Shown here: piece after piece, positions 1 to 11,037 of the stretch
Numbering within the stretch: the stretch's first letter is position 1
How the letters are laid out: each line of letters starts with the position of its first letter
Source: Gentiana macrophylla
Lineage: Eukaryota > Streptophyta > Magnoliopsida > Gentianales > Gentianaceae
Assembly: GCA_026214975.1 (NCBI GenBank)
Contig: CM047814.1
Span: forward strand, 21,785,541 to 21,849,540
Direction of reading: 5' to 3'
DNA: 64,000 nt
The notes under the pieces: model-generated
Databases searched by the model: none
What the model saw: only the letters and a program-made list of their open reading frames with translations
Told to the model about the DNA's origin: nothing
Made by a program: the position numbers and the translations under genes

Positions 1-270
1 AAACAAAAAGTTTGTAACTTGTATATGCAATGACATCGATGTCATTTGCATCAATTCTCTAATAAAATGCAGTGACATCAAGCTTGAGAGTATCGATTCA
101 AGATCGACTTCACTCAAAGATACACCTAATAATATTGTGAATGCAAAAATGTCATTGCATTGGATGCAAAAAAATGTCATTGCATTTTCGTACACAAGCA
201 GAATCATAGCTCATGGATGCAAAAAAAAAAAAGTCAAAGATTGCATCCTCTCTTATCATGTATGTACAAG

Positions 271-346
271 CTGCCTGAAGATTATGGGTTTGACCCACTT
301 GGCCTTGGAAAGGATACATCATTCTTGAAAATGGTATAGAGAAGCA
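271..346 (+). pseudogene. Fragment of a CP24 (Lhcb6-like) chlorophyll-binding protein gene
   Basis: The frame from 271 reads LPEDYGFDPLGLGKDTSFLK, a close match to the conserved N-terminal stretch of the minor antenna protein CP24. The match continues as W-Y-R-E-A only if one A is ignored in the A run at 328-331; as written the frame runs into a stop at 337. Nothing resembling the rest of the antenna protein (first membrane helix) follows, and no transit peptide precedes it. I read it as a ~25-codon captured or degraded gene fragment, not a gene. The family match is from memory of the motif; a BLASTX would settle it. Confidence 0.6.
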
Positions 347-360
347 AACAAAAATAATTG

Positions 361-725
361 ATTTAGTGATTCACAACAGCATCAAAAATATTATCCAACA
401 AAACACCTTGAAGACTTCATTCTCAGTAGTCTTTCCATTGGGCTTCCATTGCTTCAGTACGATGAGGACATTATCGATGCACCAAGGACCGTCATTCAAC
501 ACCTTGAAGAGTTCATGATTACTTTCAAACAAGAACTGAAAAAAGTTTTTTTCAAGTCTTATGGCTTTCAATTTCGTTGTGGACCAGGATTTTCAATGGC
601 TGGCTGAATGTTTTTCATGTTCATTTCCTTCTGGGCTATGAATTTTACTAGTTCAGGACATAATTATTGAACAAAATCCTAATTAGCATTATTTAGTGAT
701 TCACAACAGCATCAAAAATATTATC
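361..725. repeat. 35-bp direct repeats flanking a ~295-bp segment
   Basis: The same 35 bases (beginning atttagtgattcacaacagc) occur at 361-395 and 691-725, in direct orientation. The segment between them contains the DUF4283-like fragment. The repeats are longer than a usual target-site duplication, so a local duplication is as likely as an insertion. Confidence 0.8.
395..600 (-). pseudogene. DUF4283-like fragment (plant LINE/zinc-knuckle protein remnant)
   Basis: The minus-strand frame reads KAIRLEKNFFQFLFESNHEL followed by a V-L-N-D-G-P-W core and a final V-L-K-Q-W-K-P. This matches the pattern of the DUF4283 domain (aromatic/FxF, 'GPW', 'VLxxWxP') that is common in ORF1-type proteins of plant L1 LINEs and their domesticated relatives. 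Only about 60 residues are present, with no zinc knuckle, no partner ORF and no start context. It lies between the heat-shock exon and the CP24 fragment and is most simply a transposon relic. Confidence 0.55.
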
Positions 726-881
726 GAACAGCATGAAAATGTTCTCCTAGTCCAGAAACAACTTGAAATGATTATGAATGGAAAATCCAGCAATCAACAC
801 AAAATAATAGACAAAATCAAAGTGAATAGTGGATTAAAAGCTAAAGTACGGTCAATACAATAAATAAGAGATTAATATTAC

Positions 882-1096
882 CAGTGAAAGGAGGGAAATC
901 ACGACGATAGTACAGAGGCCTGCCGGAGCGGCGATCAACATCACCGTCGTCATCAGAGTCCTCATAGCGGCGCGCAGCAGCATTGATGTTGAAAAGCCTT
1001 GACGAAGTAGCAGGCGCGGCGGAACGGAGAGCACGGAGTGACCTCGAGAAGAGGCTTCCAGAAACCAGCCTCTTGAGAGCAAAATGAGGACGCCAT
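882..1096 (-). pseudogene. Mitochondrial small heat-shock protein, exon 1 only, frameshifted
   Basis: On the minus strand an ATG at 1096 opens MASSF and, after one surplus T in the T run at 1081-1084, the frame continues as ALKRLVSGSLFSRSLRALRS. This is an Arg/Ser-rich mitochondrial presequence, then a RLFN-N segment, an acidic EDSDDDGD patch, and a final RRDFPPF. This is the N-terminal layout of plant mitochondrial 22-24 kDa small heat-shock proteins. The exon ends at 882 before a canonical GTAAT donor, where that family has its single intron. Exon 2, with the alpha-crystallin chaperone domain, is not visible in 1-880; it may lie beyond the window edge or be lost. The +1 T breaks the frame at codon 5, so as given the gene is non-functional unless this is a base-call error. 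Possible heat-shock elements (GAAnnTTC) lie at 1098-1105 and 1118-1125, very close to the ATG. Confidence 0.7.
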
Positions 1097-1937
1097 TGAA
1101 GCTTCAGAGATCGGAACAGAATATTCAGATGGTTAATTGGGTATTAAATCTGATGTAAAAGGGGTAATTTAGGAAAGTTGGATAAAATGCGTCCTTATAA
1201 ACAATGATCTTTTTTGGGTGTTCTAAGTGCCTAATTAAGTCCCAAAACACGTCCTTATAAACAAATAACACTATTTTTTTTTGAGGGTGTTTATTATAGA
1301 CTTTTAAGAAAGATATATTCACATTATATCGCCGACGTTTGTGTGATGAAATTGATTTTTAACGATAAAACCGAGGCTGGCATCACCCCACCGTCGGATC
1401 TTTGTACCCTAATTACCCAAATTCTCTTAAACCAGTCGATCCTCCCTCCCCTTATCCCCCCCTAACTCTCCTCGTTTTCACCTCACCTAACCACACGCAG
1501 AAACAAACTAGCACTATCCCCCTACTTTACGCTTCTGTGTAGCATTTCTTCAAGCAAGCTGCCCGCACCGATTTTGAAGGTAAAAAGCCTCTCCACCATT
1601 TCAATCCTAATCTCGATATTCTCCAGTGAAGAAAGTCAACTCCTTCCCCACTAATCCAGGTGAACTTTCTCTCGGCGTTGATTTAACCCTTTTTTTTGCA
1701 AATGCGTAATCTAATAGCACCGGGATCCAGCTCTATGTTTTTTTTCGCTCATAGACATTGATTGGCTTGATTTTGTAATTGATAAAGGAATTGTGATTTG
1801 GGATTTGAAATGTTTTTAGTATTAGGGTTTTTTTCATTTACGGCTTTTTTTTTCCTATTCTAATTGCTGTACGTTTTTTTTTTTGTAATTGCTTTTATTT
1901 ATTTATCGTGGAACAGAGTTTCTGAGATTTTGGTGTG
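1097..1937. promoter_or_regulatory. Divergent intergenic region with TOC 5' UTR and leader intron
   Basis: The region separates the minus-strand heat-shock exon from the plus-strand TOC gene. A likely leader intron of the TOC gene runs 1580-1916: donor GAAG|GTAAAA, T-rich interior, acceptor GAACAG|AG, 21 bases before the ATG. A 15-base motif (cgtccttataaacaa) occurs twice, at about 1190 and 1250, and looks like a repeat fragment. No convincing TATA box was seen for either gene. Confidence 0.45.
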
Positions 1938-4900
1938 ATGGAGAATGGGGTAAGGGTTGTGGAAGGAACTCGGGTGGAGGAGAGGAATGGTGTGGAAGAG
2001 AAGCTTTTGGGGCTTAGAACTGAGGAACTGGCGGTTGATGATTCCTATGCATCGAAGGAGTCAGAAGAGGATGAACTGTTTGAAGAGGCTGTGGATGAAG
2101 GTGCTTCGACAATTGGTTATGATGATGCAGTCAATGGACATGTGGAGGAATTTAGTCATTCAGACACTGGAATTGAGGCAGAGAAGTTTGATGAGGCTTC
2201 TGAGACTCCTGTCGAGCCTCTGAATGATGATGAGACTTCCAATGATGATGCGAGTAGCCAGCTAGATACACTGCCGGATATTTCGAATAAGGAGGGTGAG
2301 GTTAAAAGTACAGGCACTGCTCACTCAGAATTGCGTGGTTTTGAAAATGATGAAGATACGATCAATGTCGTGGCTCAGGCTTTTGAACAGGCTGAGAATG
2401 GTGTCATTGATAATGAGAACTCTGCTGATGAGGCTGTTGTTAACCATGTGGAAAACCTGGTCCATGAGACACAGGGAACTTTAGACGTCAATGATGCAAA
2501 GGGTGGTGATAGTGGTTTACATCCCAAGCTTGAATCAGATGTGCTCGTCAGCAGCCAAGACGAGTTGAAGGTTGAAGTAGTGAATGAAACAGGTGGTAAT
2601 ATGGACAATGAACTCGTTGATCAGTGTGTTGGTCTACAGGATGCATTGACTACCAGCTCCGGTAATTTGGATGTTGAAGATCAAGGGGAAATTATAGCTA
2701 CCTTTATAACTAGAAATGTAGAAAATGAGCACCCAAGTCAATCTGGAAGAATTCAGGAGGATGTTGAAGAAGAAAAGTTAATTGACCCTTTGGATTATGC
2801 TGTTGATACTGCGAAAAGTGATGTTAGTTTGGTTGATAATTTGGCAGAAGATTCTAACAGATCAGACTTCTCAGATGGGGGTTTTGATGGATCTGAACCT
2901 TCTGGCGATTTAAAAGAAATAAATAATGAGGACAATGAACATGGTCAGAGCGTTCCACAAGAAAGACAAGTTTCCGTGAAAGAAAGTTCTAATGGTTCTT
3001 CTGAGTGCCAGGATGCAAGCTCTGAAGTATTCAAATTTGTGGTTTATGAACATGAAAATGAAAAAGGGGAAGTGAAACCTTCTGTTCTGCAAAACAAAGA
3101 TGAGCTGGTTGTCCATGATGCAACAAGCACATTTTCTTGTAATGATACATCTGCAGTCCCCAATCAGCTTGCTGAGCCACCTCATTCATCAATGGACTCC
3201 AGAGAACGGGAACTCATTCAGGGAAATGGAGAAGCTACCACGGGCACATCGTCGCCGTCGTCGTCATCATCAGCTCTGTCCACAGCTTCAGTTCCAGCTC
3301 CGCCCGCAGCTTCAGTTCCAGCTCCGCCCACAGCTTCAGTTCCAGCTCCTTCCCGACCTGCAGGGCTTGGTCGTTCTGCTCTGCTTTTAGAACCGGTTCC
3401 TCGTGCTGTGCATCAGCAGCAACAGCCTCGAGTTAACGGAACTGTTACTCCAGTACAAGATCAGTTGGTTGAAGATTCCACAAATGGGGATGGTGAGGAA
3501 ACTGATGAGACACGTGAAAAGCTGCAAATGATAAGAGTCAAATTTTTGCGCCTGGCCCATAGACTTGGACAGACTCCTCATAATGTTGTTGTTGCTCAAG
3601 TCTTGTACAGGCTTGGATTGGCTGAACAACTGCGGGGTAGAAACGGTGGCCGTGTTGCTGCTTTTAGCTTTGACCGCGCAAGTGCAATGGCAGAGCAACT
3701 TGAGGCTGCTGGGCAGGAACCTTTGGACTTCTCCTGCACTATCATGGTTCTCGGGAAGTCTGGTGTTGGCAAAAGTGCAACCATCAATTCTATATTTGAT
3801 GAGATTATATTCAATACTGATGCTTTTGACTCAGGAACCAAGAAGGTTCAGGATTTTGTGGGCATTGTGCAGGGAATCAAGGTGCGAGTGATTGACACGC
3901 CAGGTCTTCTGCCATCTTGGTCAGACCAAAGGAATAATGAGAAGATTCTCCGCTCGATCAAGCAGTATATCAAAAACACGCCTCCAGATATTGTACTTTA
4001 TCTTGATAGGTTAGATATGCCAAGCAGGGAGTTGGGAGACATGCCATTGTTGAGGACTATTACTGATATTTTCGGTCCATCGGTTTGGTTTAATGCGATT
4101 GTTGTGTTGACTCATGCCGCGTCTGCCCCACCTGAAGGCCCCAATGGTACCACAACCAGTTATGAAATGTTTGTTAGTCAGCGCTCCCAAGTTGTCCAGC
4201 AAGCAATTCGCCAAGCAGCTGGAGATATGAGGTTGATGAATCCTGTTTCTTTGGTTGAAAACCACTCAGCCTGTCGAACGAACCGAGCAGGGCAAAGAGT
4301 TTTGCCCAATGGTGTGGTTTGGAAGCCCCATTTGTTACTCCTGTCTTTTGCGTCTAAAATTTTGGCGGAAGCCAACACACTTCTGAAGTTGCAAGATAGT
4401 CCACCTGGAAAGGTTCTTGCTTCTAGAGCGAGATCACCTCCTTTACCTTTCCTGCTTTCTTCCCTTCTCCAATCAAGACCACCTGTGAAACTTCCAGTGG
4501 AGCAATATGGTGAAGATGATGATTTGGATGATGACTTGAATGACTCCTCGGATTCTGACGATGAATCAGAATACGATGAACTGCCTCCCTTTAAACGGTT
4601 GACAAAGGCTGAGTTGGCTAATCTCTCTAGGGACCAGAGGAAGGCATACTTTAAAGAACTAGAATACAGGGAGAAACTTTTCATGAAAAAGCAATTGAAG
4701 GAAGAGAAGACGAGGCGGAAAATGATGAAGAAAATGCAAAGTGCCATGCAGGATTTGCCATCAGATTATCAGGAAAATGCTGAAGAAGAGAGTGGTGGTG
4801 CAGGGTCTATTCCAGTCCCCATGCCAGACTTGGCTCTACCTGCTTCATTTGATTCAGATAATCCGACACATCGGTACCGATATCTTGATTCCAGTCAGTG

Positions 4901-5627
4901 GCTTGTGAGGCCTGTCCTTGATACCCATGGGTGGGACCATGACGTTGGTTATGAAGGGATAAACTTAGAAAGATTGTTGGTGGTCAAAGACAAGATACCC
5001 GTATCTCTATCTGGTCAAATCTCAAAGGATAAAAAGGACACTAATCTGCAATTGGAAATGGCAAGTACACTGAAGCATTCTGAAGGAAAAGTGACTTCTT
5101 TGGGTTTTGACTTGCAGTCTGTAGGAAAGGACATGGCGTATACAATTCGCAGTGAGACAAGGTTTAGCAATTGGAAGAGGAATAAGGCTGTGGCTGGTCT
5201 GGCAGCAACTCTCTTGGGTGATGTCTTGACTGGCGGGCTAAAAATCGAAGACAAACTCATTATCAATAAACAAGCTCAGTTGGTAATGTCTGCTGGTGCT
5301 ATGTTAGGTCGTGCTGACGTTGCTTATGGTGGTAGTTTAGAAGCCACACTGCGTGACAAAGACCATCCTCTGGGTCGTTTTCTGTCAACTCTTGGTGTTT
5401 CTGTCATGGATTGGCGTGGAGATCTTGCTATTGGATACAATTGCCAATGTCAAATCCCTGTTGGACGAGCTACAAATTTGATTGGTCGTGTTAATGTTAA
5501 CAACAGGGGGTCTGGACAAGTCAGTGTTCGTGTGAATAGCTCGGATATGCTTCAAATAGCTTTTGTTGGCTTAGTTCCTTTGCTCAGAAAGATGTTTTCC
5601 AATTCTCAGCCAGGTCAATTTGGTTAA
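1938..5627 (+). CDS. TOC132: Chloroplast outer-envelope import receptor GTPase, Toc120/Toc132 type
   Basis: Preprotein receptor of the TOC translocon at the chloroplast outer membrane. One uninterrupted ORF of 1,229 residues from the ATG at 1938. The first ~500 residues are the acidic, low-complexity A domain, rich in Glu/Asp/Ser, ending in three near-identical ASVPAP repeats (nt ~3283-3351). The GTPase (G) domain follows: G1 motif GKSGVGKS at about 606-613, G3 DTPG at 653-656, and the family's TH-type G4 near 725. An acidic linker and a K/R-rich helix precede the C-terminal membrane-anchor (M) domain, which contains THGWDHDVGYEG and ends NSQPGQFG. Length and A-domain size fit Toc120/Toc132 (about 1,090-1,210 residues in Arabidopsis) better than Toc159 (about 1,500). 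These isoforms are thought to favour housekeeping, non-photosynthetic preproteins. I cannot separate Toc120 from Toc132 by eye. The frame is intact and likely functional. Confidence 0.95.
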   Translation: MENGVRVVEGTRVEERNGVEEKLLGLRTEELAVDDSYASKESEEDELFEEAVDEGASTIGYDDAVNGHVEEFSHSDTGIEAEKFDEASETPVEPLNDDETSNDDASSQLDTLPDISNKEGEVKSTGTAHSELRGFENDEDTINVVAQAFEQAENGVIDNENSADEAVVNHVENLVHETQGTLDVNDAKGGDSGLHPKLESDVLVSSQDELKVEVVNETGGNMDNELVDQCVGLQDALTTSSGNLDVEDQGEIIATFITRNVENEHPSQSGRIQEDVEEEKLIDPLDYAVDTAKSDVSLVDNLAEDSNRSDFSDGGFDGSEPSGDLKEINNEDNEHGQSVPQERQVSVKESSNGSSECQDASSEVFKFVVYEHENEKGEVKPSVLQNKDELVVHDATSTFSCNDTSAVPNQLAEPPHSSMDSRERELIQGNGEATTGTSSPSSSSSALSTASVPAPPAASVPAPPTASVPAPSRPAGLGRSALLLEPVPRAVHQQQQPRVNGTVTPVQDQLVEDSTNGDGEETDETREKLQMIRVKFLRLAHRLGQTPHNVVVAQVLYRLGLAEQLRGRNGGRVAAFSFDRASAMAEQLEAAGQEPLDFSCTIMVLGKSGVGKSATINSIFDEIIFNTDAFDSGTKKVQDFVGIVQGIKVRVIDTPGLLPSWSDQRNNEKILRSIKQYIKNTPPDIVLYLDRLDMPSRELGDMPLLRTITDIFGPSVWFNAIVVLTHAASAPPEGPNGTTTSYEMFVSQRSQVVQQAIRQAAGDMRLMNPVSLVENHSACRTNRAGQRVLPNGVVWKPHLLLLSFASKILAEANTLLKLQDSPPGKVLASRARSPPLPFLLSSLLQSRPPVKLPVEQYGEDDDLDDDLNDSSDSDDESEYDELPPFKRLTKAELANLSRDQRKAYFKELEYREKLFMKKQLKEEKTRRKMMKKMQSAMQDLPSDYQENAEEESGGAGSIPVPMPDLALPASFDSDNPTHRYRYLDSSQWLVRPVLDTHGWDHDVGYEGINLERLLVVKDKIPVSLSGQISKDKKDTNLQLEMASTLKHSEGKVTSLGFDLQSVGKDMAYTIRSETRFSNWKRNKAVAGLAATLLGDVLTGGLKIEDKLIINKQAQLVMSAGAMLGRADVAYGGSLEATLRDKDHPLGRFLSTLGVSVMDWRGDLAIGYNCQCQIPVGRATNLIGRVNVNNRGSGQVSVRVNSSDMLQIAFVGLVPLLRKMFSNSQPGQFG

Positions 5628-6429
5628 TAATGTGATTTAAAGCGGAGGTGAAGGTGCCTGGTTCAGTTGTTGTACTTTTCATATGTGGGCACTTTGAGGA
5701 CATTGAATGTGACTATGGTTTTTGAAGCTGGTAATGCTTTTGCCCTGTTGAAATTGAATTACCTTTATTGTAGCAGCAGCAGCAGCAGCAGCTTAGCTCT
5801 CCTTCAGGTTTTTCTATTTGGTGAAGGTTAGTTTCTATTGTTGAGTATATGAACCTGCACCGTAATGAACAACTGGTGTTTTTGTGAATTTATCGCCTAG
5901 AGAATAATAATATGCTCTCTATTATTTGTGTTGGGGAAGTCGTCTTCAGTATTTTGAGGCCTGATATGTAGTGTTTGAAATTGATGGGTCCCGTGTGCTG
6001 ATTTCAATTCCTTTTAGATTTATATGTAAAATGGATTTAACATAATTATTACGCTTCGGTGACTGTAGGTTTTGATGTCTTGGGTTTTTTCTTCATTCCG
6101 GTGGATTCCAAAACATTTCTTTAACCAGAGACTTACTGCATGTGCAGCAGCAACCTTGTGAGCTCTGCTATATTTTTCTACTCCTAAGGAAAAATAACAT
6201 AAATTAAAGCATTTGTTCTGATTTAAAGTATCATAAAAAACACAAAAATGATGAATCGATTCAGCCTCTTAACGAAACTGAGAGCATAATAAAGAACAAC
6301 ATGAACAAGGGTCTTCCAAAACTACACTCAAACACGAAAGAGGAAATGTGCTCAATCAATCAATACGCTTGCGTCCTATTCTTCAATTACAATTACAACG
6401 TTTGGTAACATGTACAATTACATTAACGG

Positions 6430-6464
<35 letters not shown>

Positions 6465-6872
6465 CAAAAAAATGTATTCATATGTATCGTCTATCTTGAA
6501 CAATACACGTGATGTTTACCCCTCTAAGTATACCGATGCCTTTTAACACATTCCGGTACATGCTTCTTCGTTTTTTAACATTAGTGTGGAGGTTTGAATT
6601 CCGTAAATGGACGACTTCTTCCGCTTACATTACGATATAATAAGCAGCTTTCGTGACTACAGTATTAAATAACTTTGATTAACATCTTCATTCATCCCGT
6701 GGAACAGGGGTCGGAGACCCTTAAGTTAAGGTTTAACCTTTTTTTTTTTTTTTTTTTTTTATTTCTATTATGTTAAAACCAATATATGCACATGCGTTGA
6801 CAGGAAAAAGGCAGGCCTAGTGGCAGATATTTTCGTTTGTTTTAATCATTTTCTTCAACGTACTGTCGAGAA
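5628..6872. other. TOC 3' UTR and intergenic DNA
   Basis: Holds the 3' UTR with an (AGC)7 microsatellite at 5772-5792 and AATAAT-type polyadenylation signals near 5903-5912. Beyond it lie a 33-base A run at 6430-6462 and a T run at about 6741-6760. No coding feature is recognisable. The poly-A run could be the tail of an old retroposon, but I see no source gene. Confidence 0.6.
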
Positions 6873-6881
6873 TGATACTTC
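6873..6881 (+). repeat. MULE 9-bp target-site duplication, left copy
   Basis: TGATACTTC directly abuts the left terminal GAGAAATTGG and is identical to 32203-32211 next to the right end. Confidence 0.93.
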
Positions 6882-8544
6882 GAGAAATTGGAAAATCAGG
6901 CCCTTTTAACCTCTGACGTTTATTTTTAGGTCGGATGATTAACTTACATTATTTTTCGAGTTCACCGTCAAATTTGAATGAAATCGCGTCACATTCAATC
7001 AAAACCCACCAAATTTGGATGAAAATCGTCCCAAATATATTGAATTGACAAAATGGGCGTAAACGTCAAAATTTTGAATCTGTGGCCCATTTTTTGGGCG
7101 GCGATTCAACATTTGAGACGGTTCACGTCCATTTTATCAAAAAGTCTAAAACCGTCCCCAAATTGGGCGGTTTCATATAACCTCTCCGTCCAAACAGAGA
7201 GGCCTTGCCCAAATATGGGCGGATTAATCCACCCAGACGAAGCGTCCAATTTCAAACCCTTATCGATCCTCTCTTCCTCATTTCCAGCCGTTTCAAGCAA
7301 AAGCTCTGGAAAAAAAGCGAAAAGCAGCCATATTTGGACGATTTACAGCATTTCAATCCTTCCATTTCTCAGATCAAATTTGGACGATTACAATGGCTAA
7401 TCCTTCGTCTTCTCGAGTCAAAAGCACCTAATGTGAGTGTTTATGGTTTTTTTTTTTTTTACAGTTTTTTCCAATTCCGTTTTTCATTTCCTTTTTTGTT
7501 TATTGTTATTTGATTGTGTTGGGTAATCATACATACGATTTGAATTCATATCCTATTTGATTTTGTTATTTGATTCGAATTAATCCTATTAAATTTAAGT
7601 TATTTGATTATGACAGAGTTATTACGGTTTATGTCACCATGAATATCATGTTATTTGTTCGATTGGGATTCAACGGTGTTATAGGGTTTAGGGTTTAGAT
7701 TCAAATTCATATATTGTATGATTATATGTATGTTTGATGAAGTGATTTTAGAAATCGAAATGATGATATAATTCGAATGGATATGTATGAAAATTAGTAA
7801 TATGTAATTAATAGCTTAGGGTTTATGTATTCTCTATGTTCATGTAAAATTCGAAAATTCATGTATAATTTAGAGATCGTCATGTTTCATGTTCAATAGT
7901 GTGTTATTTTATTGTTGAGTTTGAATACAATTCATGTATGGTATGATTAAATGTATGATGGGGCATTTAGAAGTAATTTATGATAGTGTAAGAATATGTA
8001 TGATAGTGTTATAATTTTTTATTTGATGTTCTAGTGTAATTTATGATAGTATAATGTTAGATTCTATGATAGTAGTATTGCTAATTATTTAAATTTGACA
8101 ATGAGTATGACTGATCACAGGGAGTATAAATGCCCTTGAAATTATCGGTAACAAGAATGTGATTTAAAAAATTGAAACAAACGACAAATTAATGTCGTTT
8201 GAAAATACGAAACGAATATCTCGAATCGAATTCCATGGTACGCCTCGGCTTGATGAGGTTCTTAGAATTGCATGCTTTCCACTAGGGTGTTTTCGATTCC
8301 TTCGATCCATTGTGTCATGCCTAATCTCCGAGGCTTTGTATTGGGGCTCTGGTAGGTAGCTCGTAGAAAATTTCATTAGAGTCTGCTCAACAGAGCATCT
8401 TTTCTGTCTCCAAAGCGACTGGTAAATCCTCGGCCGGAGAGTGAGGCACCCTTAGATTGAAAATATAAGTTACATTATGCCGGCTCCGTCCGGCATCCGT
8501 TCTCCTCGTCATTTTCAAGTACTTCTGTGGCGTTGGTAAAAACA
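6882..8544 (+). repeat. MULE left terminal inverted repeat
   Basis: About 1.66 kb that matches the reverse complement of 30642-32202 with indels. Matching blocks include the outer 16-mer, the stretch around aattgacaaaatggacg, the segment ending in caaacgacattaatttgtcg, and the inner end ggtaaaaacac at 8534-8544. The outer half is rich in the motif CCGTCCAAA/TTTGGACGG, a plausible transposase-binding repeat. Open frames in 7053-7513 and 8164-8376 are by-products of this repeat, not genes. Confidence 0.88.
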
Positions 8545-8658
8545 CTACTCTCTTCTTCTTTTACCCCCTCTAACGTTACAACACAACACAACACCACAAC
8601 ACAACAACACAAAACAACGATGTTCAAAACAAAAAAGAAAAGATGATAAGACATTTAC

Positions 8659-8659
<1 letters not shown>

Positions 8660-8731
<72 letters not shown>

Positions 8732-9064
8732 TGTGTATGTGTGTGTGTATATATAAATATATAAATATATAAATATATATAAATACTCACACGTACAAAT
8801 CCTATTTACTATTTTTTGAAACAATAATTTACTTCATATAGATATATGTATATAAAGTGAATTAATACAAATCGTATTTACTATTTTTCTGAAAATAATC
8901 TTATTTACTTTATATATATATATAGTAAATAAGATTATTTTTAGAAAAATAGTAAATACGATTTGTAAAAAAAAAATATGAAATCATTTTAACAAGTACA
9001 TAAGAAAAGTATAAAATATTTTTAATCATAAAAAACACACGCACACACATATATATAGTATACA

Positions 9065-9140
<76 letters not shown>

Positions 9141-9191
9141 GTGCATGTTTGTGTGGTGTGTAAATTTGTTAATTTTTTTTTCAATGTTACA

Positions 9192-9232
<41 letters not shown>
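8660..9232. repeat. AT/GT microsatellite cluster with a long hairpin
   Basis: (TA)n tracts occupy about 8660-8727, 9068-9110 and 9195-9232, with (GT)n at 9110-9126. Between them a near-perfect palindrome has arms of about 45 bases at 8867-8911 and 8923-8967, either side of a TA-rich loop. Peptides predicted here (long Tyr-Ile runs) are artefacts of the repeats. Confidence 0.85.
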
Positions 9233-9234
<2 letters not shown>

Positions 9235-10629
9235 TATATATTTATTTATTTATTTTTTATATATATTGGCAATATATTTTTTGCAATGAAATAAGCATGT
9301 GTATTTATAATCACTCATGACTTTCCATCATCCTGACACACGGGAATATATTCATCCGCGTCATAAGGTGTTTGATACCAAATTGAGGTTCCATTCGGAA
9401 AGAAGAATCTATGAAAAACTACAATCCGAGTTGGTGTCTTTGTATCACGACGCGCAATAATCGTACCTTGTTAACTAGATTGGAAGAATCGGTGTTTGGT
9501 CAATTTATTACTTGGTATCGTGATAATTGGGCGTTCAAAGGGCGGCTAATAGCATTCTTGTATTTCCAAATGGTTTATCCCGATTGTGACGATGAACTTC
9601 ATTTTAAGATTGGCGAGAATAGAGTGAAGTTCGGCAAAGAGAGTTTGCAATGACAATGGGGTATAGATTTGGAGATGAAAACCTTCGATTCAGCCAATAT
9701 CAAGGTGTTTTGAGGAGCCTTGTGACCTAAGAAGGTGCGCGCGGGACCGTGACTATGGCAAAAATCTTAGCGGCCCGATGAGGACAAGGCAATGCGACAC
9801 TTTGAAACCGTTTATCGGATGGCTTTAGTGTATGTTATATATGGGTTATTAATCGGACAAGACCCGGAACCTGTCATACCGAATCATATATTTTATATCG
9901 TCGAGGACCTAGAACGGGTTAGAACTTATCCGTGAAGCGATATCATTTTTAACAATTTCATGTGGGCTCGGCGTAAACAAGTACAACACCTACGGTTACT
10001 TGAGCCGAAAAATGATGAGAAGACACATCGACCAACGATATCCGGTTGTCTATATGCCTTACATGTGTGGGCTTTTCATGCCATTCCACCATCGCTCTGG
10101 GAAGGGAAATTCGCAATTGTGAGAGAGGACATGAGAACGATCGTCCTACCATATTGAGGTGGAAGTTCTCGAGCGGCGGGGTGTATTCGGTAGTCCGGCA
10201 TCCCCACGTTCTTTGTCAGTAAGTAGTATCGTATTTTCATTTTTATCAATCCATATTTTAAATATATTGTATGTAAAATCGTGTTTTATTCATGTATTCA
10301 GGACGGAATGCCCGGTGATGTTCTCGAGAACCCCAAAGATAGGGATTACGTAATTTCACTAGGGTTGCCGGCAACGTATGTTACGGCCGTACCTCGCCAA
10401 TTACCGGTCCCTCCCGTCGAAACACACCACCGGTCTCTCCCGTGGGAAACACACCGTCCCGTGCCTCGTCAACGCGCCGACGTGGCGTCCCGAAATTGTT
10501 GAAGAGGGCGCTCGGCGTAAAGCGATCGAGGCGTCTGATTATGTGTCTACCTCCGTGAACTGCGCAAGGCGATGACACGATATCCCTAAATGTCTCTGGC
10601 CAAGAATCGAGGCCGATAATTACTCAAAT

Positions 10630-10796
10630 CATCCAACAAGAGCTGGATAAAACTAACTCGGAGTTGAGTGTTATAAGACGAGTTGGAAAAAACCAACTCC
10701 GAGTTAAGAAATGCAAATACCGAGCTTCAAAAGACTAACTCCGAGCTAGGAGCCGTGAAGGCTCGATTAAGTGAAACGATCGTGGGTTAGTGAAGT
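10630..10796 (+). repeat. Internally repeated coiled-coil segment (KTNSEL units)
   Basis: The coding sequence repeats a unit of about 33-36 bases four times, reading ELDKTNSEL / ELEKTNSEL / ELQKTNSEL variants with one frame slip near 10680. The pattern is a heptad-like coiled coil inside the DUF1985-Ulp1 gene. Confidence 0.7.
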
Positions 10797-11037
10797 TAAG
10801 GTGATTTGGCATTTTTAAAGATCGGCATTCAAAATTTGTCAAATGGGTGGAATCTATGAGCGCAGGTACAAATGACAATATGAATTATCTTGCACATACT
10901 GAATTTGATACCGTATTTATATTGTTAACACCACGAATCAATTATTAATAGGGTGGTAATCAGGTCACCCCACCCCAAATTTCTCCATGACACTTCGACC
11001 CCGACGAGCTAATAGGTAATTTGTATTATTAACATAG

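Noticed and set aside
7053..7513. Overlapping frames that could be read as a gene
   Set aside because: They lie wholly in the MULE left terminal repeat and are not matched by an open frame in the right copy.
8545..9294. Tyr-Ile-rich open frames on both strands
   Set aside because: They are translations of (TA)n and (GT)n microsatellites.
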